From: an uncultured Cellvibrionales bacterium
Lineage (GTDB): Bacteria > Pseudomonadota > Gammaproteobacteria > Pseudomonadales > GM7GCV1
Reading direction: 5' to 3'
Assembly (NCBI GenBank): GCA_913063225.1
Contig: CAJXYP010000010.1
Span: 30,351 to 94,350 of the forward strand
Length of the DNA: 64,000 nt
The position numbers and the translations under genes are program-made. Positions 53,878-63,188 of this stretch are shown piece by piece. Within the stretch, counting starts at the first letter, position 1; every line of letters starts with the position of its first letter. The notes under the pieces were generated by a model, which worked only from the letters and a program-made list of their open reading frames with translations, searched no databases and was not told the origin of the DNA.

Positions 53878-55032
53878 ATGCCTGATAGAGTCATAAAGAA
53901 GGTTGTTGAAAGTTTGTATCAAAGTCCAGCATACCAATTTTGGTTACTGCAGCTTGTGTATTGGTCAGGTGTTAGTCTAGTTACCTTTTTTACGCTTACT
54001 CTTTGGTACGGTCACTATGGCTGGATGCATATATCGCACACTATTTTTCAGGGGCTACTCGGTGCGGCACTAGCACTGCCATTGCGCAATTTCTACGAGC
54101 GGATCTGGGATAAACCACTATTTATTAGAAGCTGTTTTAGCTTGGCCGGTTTAGTCGGAATCGCAGCCATATGGACCCTGGTTCGCATGCAGACTTTTAT
54201 TTGGATATCTGCTGAAGAGAATGTCTGGGCGGATTTTGGCGGATGGTATTTCGGCGCTATATTTATATTTTTGGGCTGGGGTAGCCTCTACCACGGCATT
54301 AGGTATTTTCAATTGCTTCAAGCTGAACATTTGATGATGCGTAAAGCAGAAGCTGCCGTAAATCGAGAGCAGCTCAAGCGGCTCCGCGCTGAATCTGTGG
54401 CTAGGGATTCCCAGATGATGATGCTGCGGTACCAGCTAAACCCGCACTTCCTATTCAATACGCTTAACGCGATTAACGCCTTGGTGCAGATGCAAGAATC
54501 GACCAAGGCGCAGCGCATGATAGTTCAGCTAAGTCAGTTTTTGCGTTATTCCCTAGACAACAATCCAGACGTAAAGATAGCGCTAGAAAATGAAATAGAA
54601 GCCCTAATGCTGTATCTGGAGATTGAAAAAACACGTTTTGGCGACCGCCTAAAATTGGATTTTCAGATCGACGACAATACCAAATCCGCGCTCGTTCCCA
54701 GTTTGTTACTTCAGCCGCTTATTGAAAACTCATTGAAATACGCTATCGGCAAGAGTGAGTCCGGCGGTGTTATCCGGTTAAGGGCAACGCGAGACGATCA
54801 AAGATTGGTGCTAGAGGTCAGTGATACAGGTTCCAAACAAGGGGTCGCAACTAGTAAAATTAAGAGCGAAAGCGGCAGAGGGATAGGTTTACGAAATACC
54901 GTCGACCGACTAAAAGCCTTATATATTCATGATTATGAATATGATTTAAGTATTGAGCCTTCTGGGGGGCTAAAGACTACTATTCATATCCCCTTCGAAT
55001 TGTATCCATCAGCTAAAACCGCGAAAACTTGA
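53878..55032 (+). CDS. LytS-type sensor histidine kinase
   Basis: From the ATG at 53878, with GGGGGGA upstream, 384 residues: four hydrophobic segments (about 15-160), a coiled coil (about 165-190), then a His_kinase domain with the phospho-acceptor His in YQLNPHFLFNTLNAINALVQ and an HATPase domain (LLQPLIENSLKYAIG, GRGIGLRNTVDRLKALY). No extracytoplasmic sensor domain is seen, so the signal is probably membrane-linked. It overlaps the regulator by TTGA. Confidence 0.9.
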   Translation: MPDRVIKKVVESLYQSPAYQFWLLQLVYWSGVSLVTFFTLTLWYGHYGWMHISHTIFQGLLGAALALPLRNFYERIWDKPLFIRSCFSLAGLVGIAAIWTLVRMQTFIWISAEENVWADFGGWYFGAIFIFLGWGSLYHGIRYFQLLQAEHLMMRKAEAAVNREQLKRLRAESVARDSQMMMLRYQLNPHFLFNTLNAINALVQMQESTKAQRMIVQLSQFLRYSLDNNPDVKIALENEIEALMLYLEIEKTRFGDRLKLDFQIDDNTKSALVPSLLLQPLIENSLKYAIGKSESGGVIRLRATRDDQRLVLEVSDTGSKQGVATSKIKSESGRGIGLRNTVDRLKALYIHDYEYDLSIEPSGGLKTTIHIPFELYPSAKTAKT

Positions 55033-55859
55033 GTAACACTATGACTAAAGTTCGAACTATTGTTGTTGATGATGAGCCGCTCGCATTAGAGCTTTTGTGT
55101 TCATATTTGCAAGCCATCCCTGAGATAGAAATAGTCGCTACTTGCAAGAACGGCACTGAGGCAATTGAGGCTGCAACAAAACTTGAGCCTGACTTGATGT
55201 TTCTTGATATTCAAATGCCGGGTATGACCGGTTTTGATGTCGCAAAGAACCTGCAGTCAGATTTAATGCCCTTGGTGATTTTTGCTACCGCCTATGAGCA
55301 GTACGCCCTAGATGCTTTTGAAATTCACGCAGTAGATTATATTCTAAAACCCCTGGATCAGGAACGAACAGAGCTATCGGTAAAGCGTGCCTCTGAGCGT
55401 ATGGCGCTGGAAAAGGATACTACCGCTAATAAAGGAAATGTGCTGCGGGCCATGGATGATATGGCGCAGGGAGCTTCAGCATCGGGCTCAAATGAGATGG
55501 GGTTCGGTAGCCATGAAGCTCCCTCTGCAACGGGCAAAATCGTTATCAAGGATCGAGATACTATTAATCTGATAAGCCAGGAAGATATCGCTTGGGTTGA
55601 TGCGGCGGGAGATTATATGTGCATACATGTAGAGGGCGAAACGCATATTATGCGAAGTACAATGAAGAGCCTCCTGGAGCAGCTAGACGGCAGTTTGTTC
55701 AAAAGAGTACATCGATCGACCATTGTTAACTTAAAACATATTAAACAGATATTTCCCCATACCAAGGGAGAATGCTTTTTGCTTCTGGGTGAACATGATC
55801 GAATTAAAGTAAGCCGGAATTATCGGGATGTGGTCAAACAGTTTTTAGCTCAAGTTTAA
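55029..55859 (+). CDS. LytTR-family response regulator
   Basis: Receiver (about 5-120) with phospho-acceptor Asp in PDLMFLDIQMPGMTGFDVA and conserved Lys in YILKPLD, a linker (about 120-170) rich in Ala/Ser/Gly, and a LytTR DNA-binding domain (about 175-270, IAWVDAAGDYMCIHVEGETHIMRSTMKSLLEQL, VHRSTIVNLKHIKQIFP). TTG at 55029 overlaps the kinase stop; an ATG at 55041 is an alternative start. Cognate partner of the kinase just upstream. Confidence 0.92.
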   Translation: MSNTMTKVRTIVVDDEPLALELLCSYLQAIPEIEIVATCKNGTEAIEAATKLEPDLMFLDIQMPGMTGFDVAKNLQSDLMPLVIFATAYEQYALDAFEIHAVDYILKPLDQERTELSVKRASERMALEKDTTANKGNVLRAMDDMAQGASASGSNEMGFGSHEAPSATGKIVIKDRDTINLISQEDIAWVDAAGDYMCIHVEGETHIMRSTMKSLLEQLDGSLFKRVHRSTIVNLKHIKQIFPHTKGECFLLLGEHDRIKVSRNYRDVVKQFLAQV

Positions 55860-55935
55860 GATTTATGTCAAAGCTTGCCATTTTCTAATTCCGACCTATG
55901 CTATCGCCTGATACAACCGTCCTAAAATTTCGCTC

Positions 55936-56985
55936 ATGAATGCCAATACTCAGCCTCTTGCGCAGGCTTTAAATAACGCCATAGCCCTCCGTCAAAATAG
56001 TGAGACTCTCTCGGATGCGGAAAGGATCGCCTCGCTAGGTCGAGTTAAAGACTTATTGGCGCAAAATAACGCGACACTTATTGCTCATTATTACATCGAC
56101 CCTGCGCTACAAGCCCTAGCGGAAGAAACTGGTGGCTGCGTCTCAGATTCCCTTGAAATGGCTCGCTTCGGCGCCAACAGTGCCGCAGATACCTTAGTGA
56201 TTTGTGGTGTTAAATTCATGGGAGAGACGGCAAAAATACTTAGCCCTGATAAAAGGGTGTTAATGCCAACCTTGGAGGCGACCTGTTCTCTCGATTTGGG
56301 CTGTCCATCCGATGAATTTTCAGATTTTTGCGACCAGCATCCAGACCGCCAAGTAGTGGTTTACGCAAATACATCCGCCGCTGTGAAAGCTCGTGCAGAT
56401 TGGGTAGTTACTTCGAGCATAGCGGTAGATTTGGTAGATCACTTGGATGCGGAGGGACACAAAATACTGTGGGCGCCGGATCGCTATCTAGGTGACTACG
56501 TCCAGAAGCAAACAGGCGCTGATATGGTTATGTGGCAGGGCAGCTGCATAGTGCATGAAGAGTTTAAGAGTATTAGATTGCAAGAGTGCAAAGTAATCTA
56601 TCCGGATGCTGCGGTATTGGTTCACCCGGAATCGCCGGCATCTGTAATTGCCGAGGCTGACGCGGTTGGTTCTACTTCACAGCTTATCGAAGCAGCGATA
56701 CGGTTACCGAACAAGCAAATGATAGTGGCCACAGATCAAGGTATTTTCTATAAAATGCAGCAGGCCGTGCCCGACAAGGAACTTATTATTGCGCCGACTG
56801 CTGGACAGGGAGCCACCTGTCAATCCTGTGCAAATTGTCCGTGGATGGCAATGAATTCACTGGATCAGCTTGAGACAGTATTTGAGATAGGAAGAGAAAA
56901 CGAAATTTTTGTTGAGGCAGAAACCGCAAGACTCGCAACTAAGTCACTGCAGCGCATGCTTGATTTTAAGAAAACCCTAGACTGA
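55936..56985 (+). CDS. nadA: Quinolinate synthase A
   Basis: Condenses iminoaspartate with dihydroxyacetone phosphate to quinolinate in NAD synthesis. 349 residues. [56 protein letters not shown] and the three cluster-binding Cys positions ([12 protein letters not shown], the GSCIVHEEF segment, and [14 protein letters not shown]) are present. Independent unit with a 76-base gap after the LytTR gene. nadB and nadC are not in the window. Confidence 0.95.
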   Translation: MNANTQPLAQALNNAIALRQNSETLSDAERIASLGRVKDLLAQNNATLIAHYYIDPALQALAEETGGCVSDSLEMARFGANSAADTLVICGVKFMGETAKILSPDKRVLMPTLEATCSLDLGCPSDEFSDFCDQHPDRQVVVYANTSAAVKARADWVVTSSIAVDLVDHLDAEGHKILWAPDRYLGDYVQKQTGADMVMWQGSCIVHEEFKSIRLQECKVIYPDAAVLVHPESPASVIAEADAVGSTSQLIEAAIRLPNKQMIVATDQGIFYKMQQAVPDKELIIAPTAGQGATCQSCANCPWMAMNSLDQLETVFEIGRENEIFVEAETARLATKSLQRMLDFKKTLD

Positions 56986-56998
56986 TTTTAACCAGGCT

Positions 56999-58453
56999 CT
57001 AAAGATCCATTTCTTGGGACTGAGTCCGGGCGATTTGACGGATTCTCTGATCCAGCACGGCTTGCTCAATTTCATTGTCCCCTAGCTGCCTTTTTGCTAA
57101 GCGAATGTGCTCTATGGCCTGTTGAAAGCTCCCGACCAACTCAAAGTATTTAGAGCGGGCGAGGTGGAGCTCATAGATGTCACCAGCCAGTCCATATGCT
57201 TCGGCCAGTTCATACCAAACTATAGGGTCCTTGGGGCGCTCCTGGCTATGTGCCTGAAGTATTTCGGCTGTTCTCTCAAATTGATTCTGCGCTTTATAGG
57301 TGTCCGCTAGCTGCATAGTAATAACGTGATTTTGCGTTCCCGGAGTAAGCAAGCTTAGTAAGTATTCCAGAGCAAGGGCTGCCTGATCTGAATCTAGTAG
57401 CAGCTCTGCGTAGAGGCTTTGGAAAATAAGGTTAGTTTGATTGTCCTGCAATAGCTCAGTTGCAAAGCTTAAAGCCTCTGGATAGTGTCTGGTATTTTGT
57501 AGTGCGAGTGCGTAGCCGTATTTGGCCACGTTAGAGTCGGGCGTTAGTCGATAGGCGTTCTCGAAATTACGCAGAGCAATTTCTGAGGTTTCGCTGTCAG
57601 CAACCTTCACTCTTGCCGCCATCAGCAGGTAGTTAGGGTTTTCATAGTAGATGCGTGTGGGGTACTGATTTGCTCTTGTTTCGGTATCTATAACCCTGGA
57701 TTGTGGCAGGGGGTGAGTGAGCAAATATTCCGGAGCAAGATCTCCTGCATAGCGGGTAGCGGCGAGCATTTTTTCAAACATGCGTACCGCTCCTTTTGGA
57801 TCCCGACCTGACAATGCCAGCGTAGATTGCCCAATTCGATCAGCCTCAGTTTCATTTAGCCGACTGTATCGAAGTTGGGATTCAATAGCTGCCCCTTGGG
57901 CTATAGACATCATCGCCAGACCAGCATCTCCGCCGGCGGTGGCCGCTAATACTACAGCTGCCAGTAAGCCGGCCAGACTGGCAACCCCCATAGCCTGCTG
58001 GGTTGCCACCGAGCGGGCAAAGTGTCTTTGGCTCAAGTGGGCCATTTCATGAGCTATTACGGATGCCAGCTCGTCCTCCGTTTCGGCGTGCAGAAGCAGG
58101 CCGCTATGGATGCCCATCACTCCGCCGGGAACCGCGAAGGCATTCATAGTCGGATTGTCCACCACGACGATGCGTAAATCTGAATAGTTTATCTGGGAAT
58201 AGGGCTTTAATTTTTGCACCAATTTTTCTATATAATCTTGCAGTAGGTAGTCTCTATTCAGAGGTGTCTGACGGTAGAAAGAACGCAGCCAAGATTCTCC
58301 GATCTGCAATTCCAGATCCAAAGATATTATTGATGAACTTGTTTCTCCCAGACTTGGAAGTTGGATTTGTGAGGTCTGCGCGATGCCAACATTCGCCAGA
58401 CTAATACTGGAGATCAAAAGGGAGATAAGAATGTTTCTAAAGGCTTGAATCAA
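56999..58453 (-). CDS. bepA: BepA-like M48 metalloprotease with TPR repeats
   Basis: A 484-residue periplasmic protein: signal peptide (about 1-25), M48 peptidase domain (about 45-260) with the zinc HEMAH at H135-H139 and the third ligand in NETEADRIG, and a C-terminal TPR region (about 270-480). This is the BepA/YfgC layout; BepA in E. coli chaperones LptD assembly and degrades misfolded BAM substrates. It converges with nadA and is divergent from aceE. Confidence 0.92.
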   Translation of the reverse strand: MIQAFRNILISLLISSISLANVGIAQTSQIQLPSLGETSSSIISLDLELQIGESWLRSFYRQTPLNRDYLLQDYIEKLVQKLKPYSQINYSDLRIVVVDNPTMNAFAVPGGVMGIHSGLLLHAETEDELASVIAHEMAHLSQRHFARSVATQQAMGVASLAGLLAAVVLAATAGGDAGLAMMSIAQGAAIESQLRYSRLNETEADRIGQSTLALSGRDPKGAVRMFEKMLAATRYAGDLAPEYLLTHPLPQSRVIDTETRANQYPTRIYYENPNYLLMAARVKVADSETSEIALRNFENAYRLTPDSNVAKYGYALALQNTRHYPEALSFATELLQDNQTNLIFQSLYAELLLDSDQAALALEYLLSLLTPGTQNHVITMQLADTYKAQNQFERTAEILQAHSQERPKDPIVWYELAEAYGLAGDIYELHLARSKYFELVGSFQQAIEHIRLAKRQLGDNEIEQAVLDQRIRQIARTQSQEMDL

Positions 58454-58792
58454 AATTCCGGTTGTCGCAAACAGTTCATGCAGGTGAGAGCCAAAAAATA
58501 CATCATAGTTCAGAATTAAGCATGCAAATTATTCCGAGTTCACAAATCTATGCGTATAGGCCAAACCAATTAACGTCGATGAATATGAAAATAATGCTAG
58601 ATATTCGATCATACCTAAAATACGTAAGAATATTCGATTAAATCGGGATTAACTGCCCGCACTTTATGATCATTTGCGATGCAGAATGTGGCCTTATGAT
58701 ATAGAATCTCGGCCGTCATTTGGAGCGAAAAGCGGCGGAGTTGCAACCTCCATGCGGATCTCCAACACCATTAGAGATCTGAGGAGCACTGT
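58454..58792. promoter_or_regulatory. Divergent bepA-aceE control region with direct repeats
   Basis: 339 bases without a gene. ATATTCGAT occurs twice in direct orientation, 58601-58609 and 58630-58638, 29 bases apart. This would place two sites about three helical turns apart, a common binding arrangement. No regulator is identified. TATGAT near 58693 may be a -10 for aceE, but no good -35 was seen. Confidence 0.35.
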
Positions 58793-61444
58793 GTGTCGCA
58801 AGATTTAGACAATCTAGAGTTGAATGAGTGGAGAGATGCTCTTGACTCCATCATTAAGCATTCAGGAAAACGGAAGGCCGCTGAGTTACTTGGCGAATTA
58901 GCCTCCTACGCAGGCGCCCAAGGAGTTAGAACTCCTGCGGTCGTGACAACAGCTTACCGAAATACCATTCCTGTAGGTGAAGAGCAGCCGATGGCTGGCG
59001 ATTTGTTTACCGAGCGTAAGATCCGGTCTCTTATCCGCTGGAATGCGTTGGCAATGGTTACCCGAACCAATACAGACGATGGCAGTCTTGGGGGCCATAT
59101 TTCTTCTTTTGCCTCTTCTGCGACGTTATATGAAATAGGGCTCAATCACTTCTTTCGTGGACCGAATCATGCGGGCGGTGGTGATCTTATTTTCTTCCAG
59201 GGACATACCGCTCCGGGTATGTATGCCCGTTCCTTTTTGGAAGGGCGTTTAACTGAAGATCAGCTCGTGAACTTTAGACGGGAAGTGGACGGCAAAGGGC
59301 TATCTTCTTATCCGCATCCTTGGTTGATGCCTGACTATTGGCAGTTTCCTACGGTTTCTATGGGTCTCGGCCCAATACAGGCGATTTATTTAGCCCATGT
59401 TATGAAATACCAGCACCAGCGTGGCCTGGTGGATCAAAGTGATCGAAAGGTTTGGGCTTTTATCGGCGACGGCGAGACAGATGAACCTGAATCTTTGGGC
59501 GCAATTGCGCTAGCAGGACGTGAGAACCTTGATAACCTAATATTTGTAGTCAACTGCAATTTGCAGCGATTAGACGGTCCGGTTAGAGGCAATGGAAAAA
59601 TCATTCAGGAGCTTGAAGGCGTATTCCGCGGAGCGGGTTGGAACGTTATTAAAGTTATCTGGGGCCGTCACTGGGATCCTTTATTTCAGGTTGACGAAAA
59701 AGGCAAACTGCAAAAGTTCCTCGACCAATGTGTCGATGGCGAATATCAAAATTTCAAAAATAATGGCGGCGGTTACGTTCGAGAGCATTTGTTTGGAAAA
59801 GATCCTGAGCTTGGCAAGATGGTCGAGCATCTCTCAGACGACGATATCGCTCGTTTGAATCGAGGCGGGCACGATCCGTACAAGGTTTATGCAGCCTATT
59901 ACGCAGCGGTAAATCATAAAGATCAGCCAACCGTGATATTGGCAAAAACCGTCAAGGGATATGGCATTGGTTCAGCTGGTCAAGCTGCCAACGATACACA
60001 TTCCATCAAGAAACTTGATGTAGAAGGTTTGAAGGCTTTTCGCGATCGCTTTGGTTTGCCGATTGACGACGCTGATATAGCTAATGTGCCATTTTACCGT
60101 CCGCCAGAGGACAGTCCGGAAATCCGTTATCTGCAAGAGCGACGTGAAGAGCTAGGTGGATTTCTTCCATCACGACACTCCGAAGTAGAGTTATTGGATA
60201 TTCCGGGGCTAGACGCCTTTAAGAAGCAGCTAGAAGACACCGGCAATAGAGAAATCTCTTCCACCATGGCCTTTGTGCGCATACTCAGCAACTTGGCCAA
60301 GGATAAAACTATAGGGGAGCGGATAGTTCCTATTGTTCCGGATGAAGCTCGAACCTTTGGTATGGAAGGCATGTTTCGCCAGCTAAGTATCTATTCTGCT
60401 TTTGGGCAGAAATATACGCCTGTAGATTCTGATCAGATCATGTTCTACAAAGAATCGGAAAGCGGGCAAATTCTTGAAGAAGGCATCAATGAAGCTGGCG
60501 CCATGTCTTCTTGGTTAGCTGCAGCGACTTCATACAGTCACTCGAAGTATTCGATGATTCCCTTCTATATATTTTATTCCATGTTTGGATTTCAGCGCAT
60601 TGGAGATTTGGCCTGGGCTGCCGGAGATTTGCAAGCGCGTGGTTTCTTAATAGGAGCTACCGCTGGTCGAACCACACTTAACGGAGAAGGCCTGCAGCAT
60701 CAGGATGGACATTCTCTGGTATTGGCATCGACTATCCCAAATTGTCGTTCCTATGACCCAACTTTTAGTTTCGAGCTGGCGGTCATTATTCAGGACGGCG
60801 CAGAGCGTATGTATGGGAAGGGCGAAAACTGCTTCTATTACATAACTACTATGAACGAAAACTACCACCACCCCGCCATGCCTGAAGGTGCTGAGGAGGG
60901 CATCGTTAAGGGTATGTATCTTCTAGAAGAGGGAGGTAAGACCAAGGGTAGTCGGGTTCAACTTATGGGTTCCGGCACTATTCTTAACGAGGTGCGTACA
61001 GCGGCAACCATGCTTAAGAATGATTGGGGCATTGAGTCAGATATTTGGAGCGTTACCTCGGTAAATGAGGTTTTCCGCGAAGCAAAAGATTGTGAGCGTT
61101 GGAATACCTTACACCCGGAAGAGCAAGCGAAACAGCCTTACATTACGCAGCTTTTGGTTGATCGTGAAGGCCCCAAGGTAATAGCGACAGATTATATTTG
61201 TGCTCACAGTGAGCAGTTACGAAGTTTTGTTCCTGGCGTTTTTAAAGTGTTGGGAACGGATGGTTTCGGGCGCAGCGATACCAGAGCCAAATTGAGAGAG
61301 TTTTTTGAAGTAGACAGTCGGTACGTTGTTGTTAGTGCACTTACCGCTCTGGTTGAAGAAGGTAAGCTGGAAGCGTCTGTTGTATCTGACGCCATTGCCA
61401 AATACGGGATAAACCCCGATAAAGCAAACCCAGTTAGCGTCTGA
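58793..61444 (+). CDS. aceE: Pyruvate dehydrogenase E1 component (homodimeric)
   Basis: Thiamine diphosphate-dependent decarboxylation of pyruvate, 883 residues, as in E. coli AceE. GDGETDEPES...NLIFVVNCNLQRLDGPVRGNG carries the ThDP-binding GDG-(x)-NN motif, and RNALAMVTR with GGHISSFASSATLYEIGLNHFF near the N-terminus is typical. GTG start with GAGGAG five bases upstream. First gene of aceE-aceF; an lpd gene was not seen in the window. Confidence 0.96.
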   Translation: MSQDLDNLELNEWRDALDSIIKHSGKRKAAELLGELASYAGAQGVRTPAVVTTAYRNTIPVGEEQPMAGDLFTERKIRSLIRWNALAMVTRTNTDDGSLGGHISSFASSATLYEIGLNHFFRGPNHAGGGDLIFFQGHTAPGMYARSFLEGRLTEDQLVNFRREVDGKGLSSYPHPWLMPDYWQFPTVSMGLGPIQAIYLAHVMKYQHQRGLVDQSDRKVWAFIGDGETDEPESLGAIALAGRENLDNLIFVVNCNLQRLDGPVRGNGKIIQELEGVFRGAGWNVIKVIWGRHWDPLFQVDEKGKLQKFLDQCVDGEYQNFKNNGGGYVREHLFGKDPELGKMVEHLSDDDIARLNRGGHDPYKVYAAYYAAVNHKDQPTVILAKTVKGYGIGSAGQAANDTHSIKKLDVEGLKAFRDRFGLPIDDADIANVPFYRPPEDSPEIRYLQERREELGGFLPSRHSEVELLDIPGLDAFKKQLEDTGNREISSTMAFVRILSNLAKDKTIGERIVPIVPDEARTFGMEGMFRQLSIYSAFGQKYTPVDSDQIMFYKESESGQILEEGINEAGAMSSWLAAATSYSHSKYSMIPFYIFYSMFGFQRIGDLAWAAGDLQARGFLIGATAGRTTLNGEGLQHQDGHSLVLASTIPNCRSYDPTFSFELAVIIQDGAERMYGKGENCFYYITTMNENYHHPAMPEGAEEGIVKGMYLLEEGGKTKGSRVQLMGSGTILNEVRTAATMLKNDWGIESDIWSVTSVNEVFREAKDCERWNTLHPEEQAKQPYITQLLVDREGPKVIATDYICAHSEQLRSFVPGVFKVLGTDGFGRSDTRAKLREFFEVDSRYVVVSALTALVEEGKLEASVVSDAIAKYGINPDKANPVSV

Positions 61445-61471
61445 TCGCATTAGTTAAGGAGAAGAATAAAG

Positions 61472-63079
61472 GTGTCTACTACTCAAATTAGTGTGCCCGA
61501 CATTGGTGCTGATAGCGCTGAGGTTATCGAAATTTTGATAACAGAGGGCGAGCAAATATCTGAAGAACAGTCGATTGTTGTTTTGGAATCCGATAAAGCT
61601 TCGATGGAAGTGCCAGCTCCGGCGTCTGGAGAAGTCTTAAAAATTCATGTCAAAGTCGGCGATCAAGTTGCGGAAGGTGAATTAATAGCTGATATAGCAT
61701 CTGCGGATGCTCCGGTTAAAGAATCATCGGCTGTCGCGGAAACGATGCAAGTCGAATCGCCGACGAGCGAATCTGATACAGCTGTTGAGCCTGCGCCAAG
61801 TCAAGCTGCAACAACCTCCGTAATAGCGTATCAGGTGCCGGATATCGGATCTGATGAATCGGAAATTATTGAGCTCTCTGTCGCGGTTGGCGACAGTATT
61901 TCTGAAGGGGATACCATCTGTGTCGCTGAGTCCGATAAGGCTTCTCTAGAGATTCCTGCAGAGGCTGATGGCAAGGTGATATCTATCGCTATCGCGGTGG
62001 GTGATACGGTGGGTCAGGGCAATGCACTTATCGAATTGGAAGTTACGCAATCAGCTGAACCTGTGGTTTCAACCATAACGGCATCCGCTGCTAGAGAGGA
62101 TGCAGCAAAAACTGAAGCTCCAGCTCAGTCGGCTGCGGCTCCAGTAACACTAGCGAAAACTACCGCACCCGCAGGGGCTTCCGGTTCTGTTTATGCTGGT
62201 CCGGCGGTTCGAAAATTGGCTCGTGAACTGGGTGTAGACCTTACGAAAGTTCCTTCAACGGGCACTAGAGGTCGAATTGTTAAAGACGACCTGCACAACT
62301 ATGTAAAAAATGCGTTGAAGGTCGGTGGAAGTGCTGACGCCGGATCTGGGGTTCCCTCCGCTCCTGTTGTGAACTGGTCCAAGTTCGGGGATATCCGTAC
62401 CGAACCTATGACTAAAATACAAAAGTTCACAGCGGACAATATGAGTCGTTGCTGGCTTAATGTTCCCCATGTCACCCAGTTTGATAATGCGGACGTGACC
62501 GATGTTGAGTCGTATCGGCAGGGCTTAAAAGAAGAGGGCGCGTCTAAGGGCATCAAAATGTCTCCCGTTGCTTTTCTAATGAAGCTAGCTGCCAAAGCTT
62601 TAAGAGAAAATCCGAAATTTAATTCCAGTATCCACGAAGATGGAAAAACCATTGTCTACCGGGACTACTGTCATATCGGCTTAGCTGTGGACACGCCCGC
62701 GGGCCTTATGGTTCCAGTTATTCGTGATGCCGATACAAAGGATATTTGGGAGTTGGCTGCTGATATTATTGAGCTGGCAACGAAAGCAAAAGAGGGCAAG
62801 CTAAAACCCAATGAAATGCAGGGAGCGAGCTTTACCATATCCAGCCTAGGTGCAATTGGCGGAACCGGATTTACTCCCATAGTACCCTCTCCGCAGGTGG
62901 GTATATTGGGTGTTTCCAAAACTTCAATTCAGCCTGTTTGGGATGGCAAAGCATTTATTCCCAGAAATTTAATGCCCTTGGCGTTGTCTTACGATCACCG
63001 CGCAGTGAATGGTGGAGATGCTGGCAGATTTCTAACCTATTTGGTGGAACAGCTCTCCAGTGTAGACAATTTGCAATGA
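61472..63079 (+). CDS. aceF: Pyruvate dehydrogenase E2 component (dihydrolipoyl acetyltransferase)
   Basis: 535 residues with two lipoyl domains (about 1-78 and 118-192; lipoyl lysines K42 and K156 in ESDKAS), Ala/Pro-rich linkers, an E3/E1-binding domain (about 245-283, GPAVRKLARELGVDLTKVPSTGTRGRI), and the catalytic domain with SYDHRAVNGGDAGRF near the C-terminus. E. coli has three lipoyl domains; two is common in other groups. GTG start 27 bases after aceE. Terminator at 63124. Confidence 0.96.
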   Translation: MSTTQISVPDIGADSAEVIEILITEGEQISEEQSIVVLESDKASMEVPAPASGEVLKIHVKVGDQVAEGELIADIASADAPVKESSAVAETMQVESPTSESDTAVEPAPSQAATTSVIAYQVPDIGSDESEIIELSVAVGDSISEGDTICVAESDKASLEIPAEADGKVISIAIAVGDTVGQGNALIELEVTQSAEPVVSTITASAAREDAAKTEAPAQSAAAPVTLAKTTAPAGASGSVYAGPAVRKLARELGVDLTKVPSTGTRGRIVKDDLHNYVKNALKVGGSADAGSGVPSAPVVNWSKFGDIRTEPMTKIQKFTADNMSRCWLNVPHVTQFDNADVTDVESYRQGLKEEGASKGIKMSPVAFLMKLAAKALRENPKFNSSIHEDGKTIVYRDYCHIGLAVDTPAGLMVPVIRDADTKDIWELAADIIELATKAKEGKLKPNEMQGASFTISSLGAIGGTGFTPIVPSPQVGILGVSKTSIQPVWDGKAFIPRNLMPLALSYDHRAVNGGDAGRFLTYLVEQLSSVDNLQ

Positions 63080-63123
63080 GGCAATAACTTTCTCATTTGA
63101 AATCTATAATTTTATACTTGGGC

Positions 63124-63148
63124 AAAGTCGGCGATAATCGCCGACTTT
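63124..63148. terminator. Rho-independent terminator after aceF
   Basis: Perfect 11-base arms AAAGTCGGCGA and TCGCCGACTTT around a three-base loop, after the aceF stop and before the next gene. Confidence 0.85.
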
Positions 63149-63188
63149 TAGTATCAGATAGTATCAAAGGGACAAAAGGGAACAGTTA

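Noticed and set aside
43568..55859. Horizontal transfer of the carbohydrate island
   Set aside because: No integrase, transposase, flanking repeats or clear change in base composition was noted. tRNA-Lys adjacency alone is not enough.
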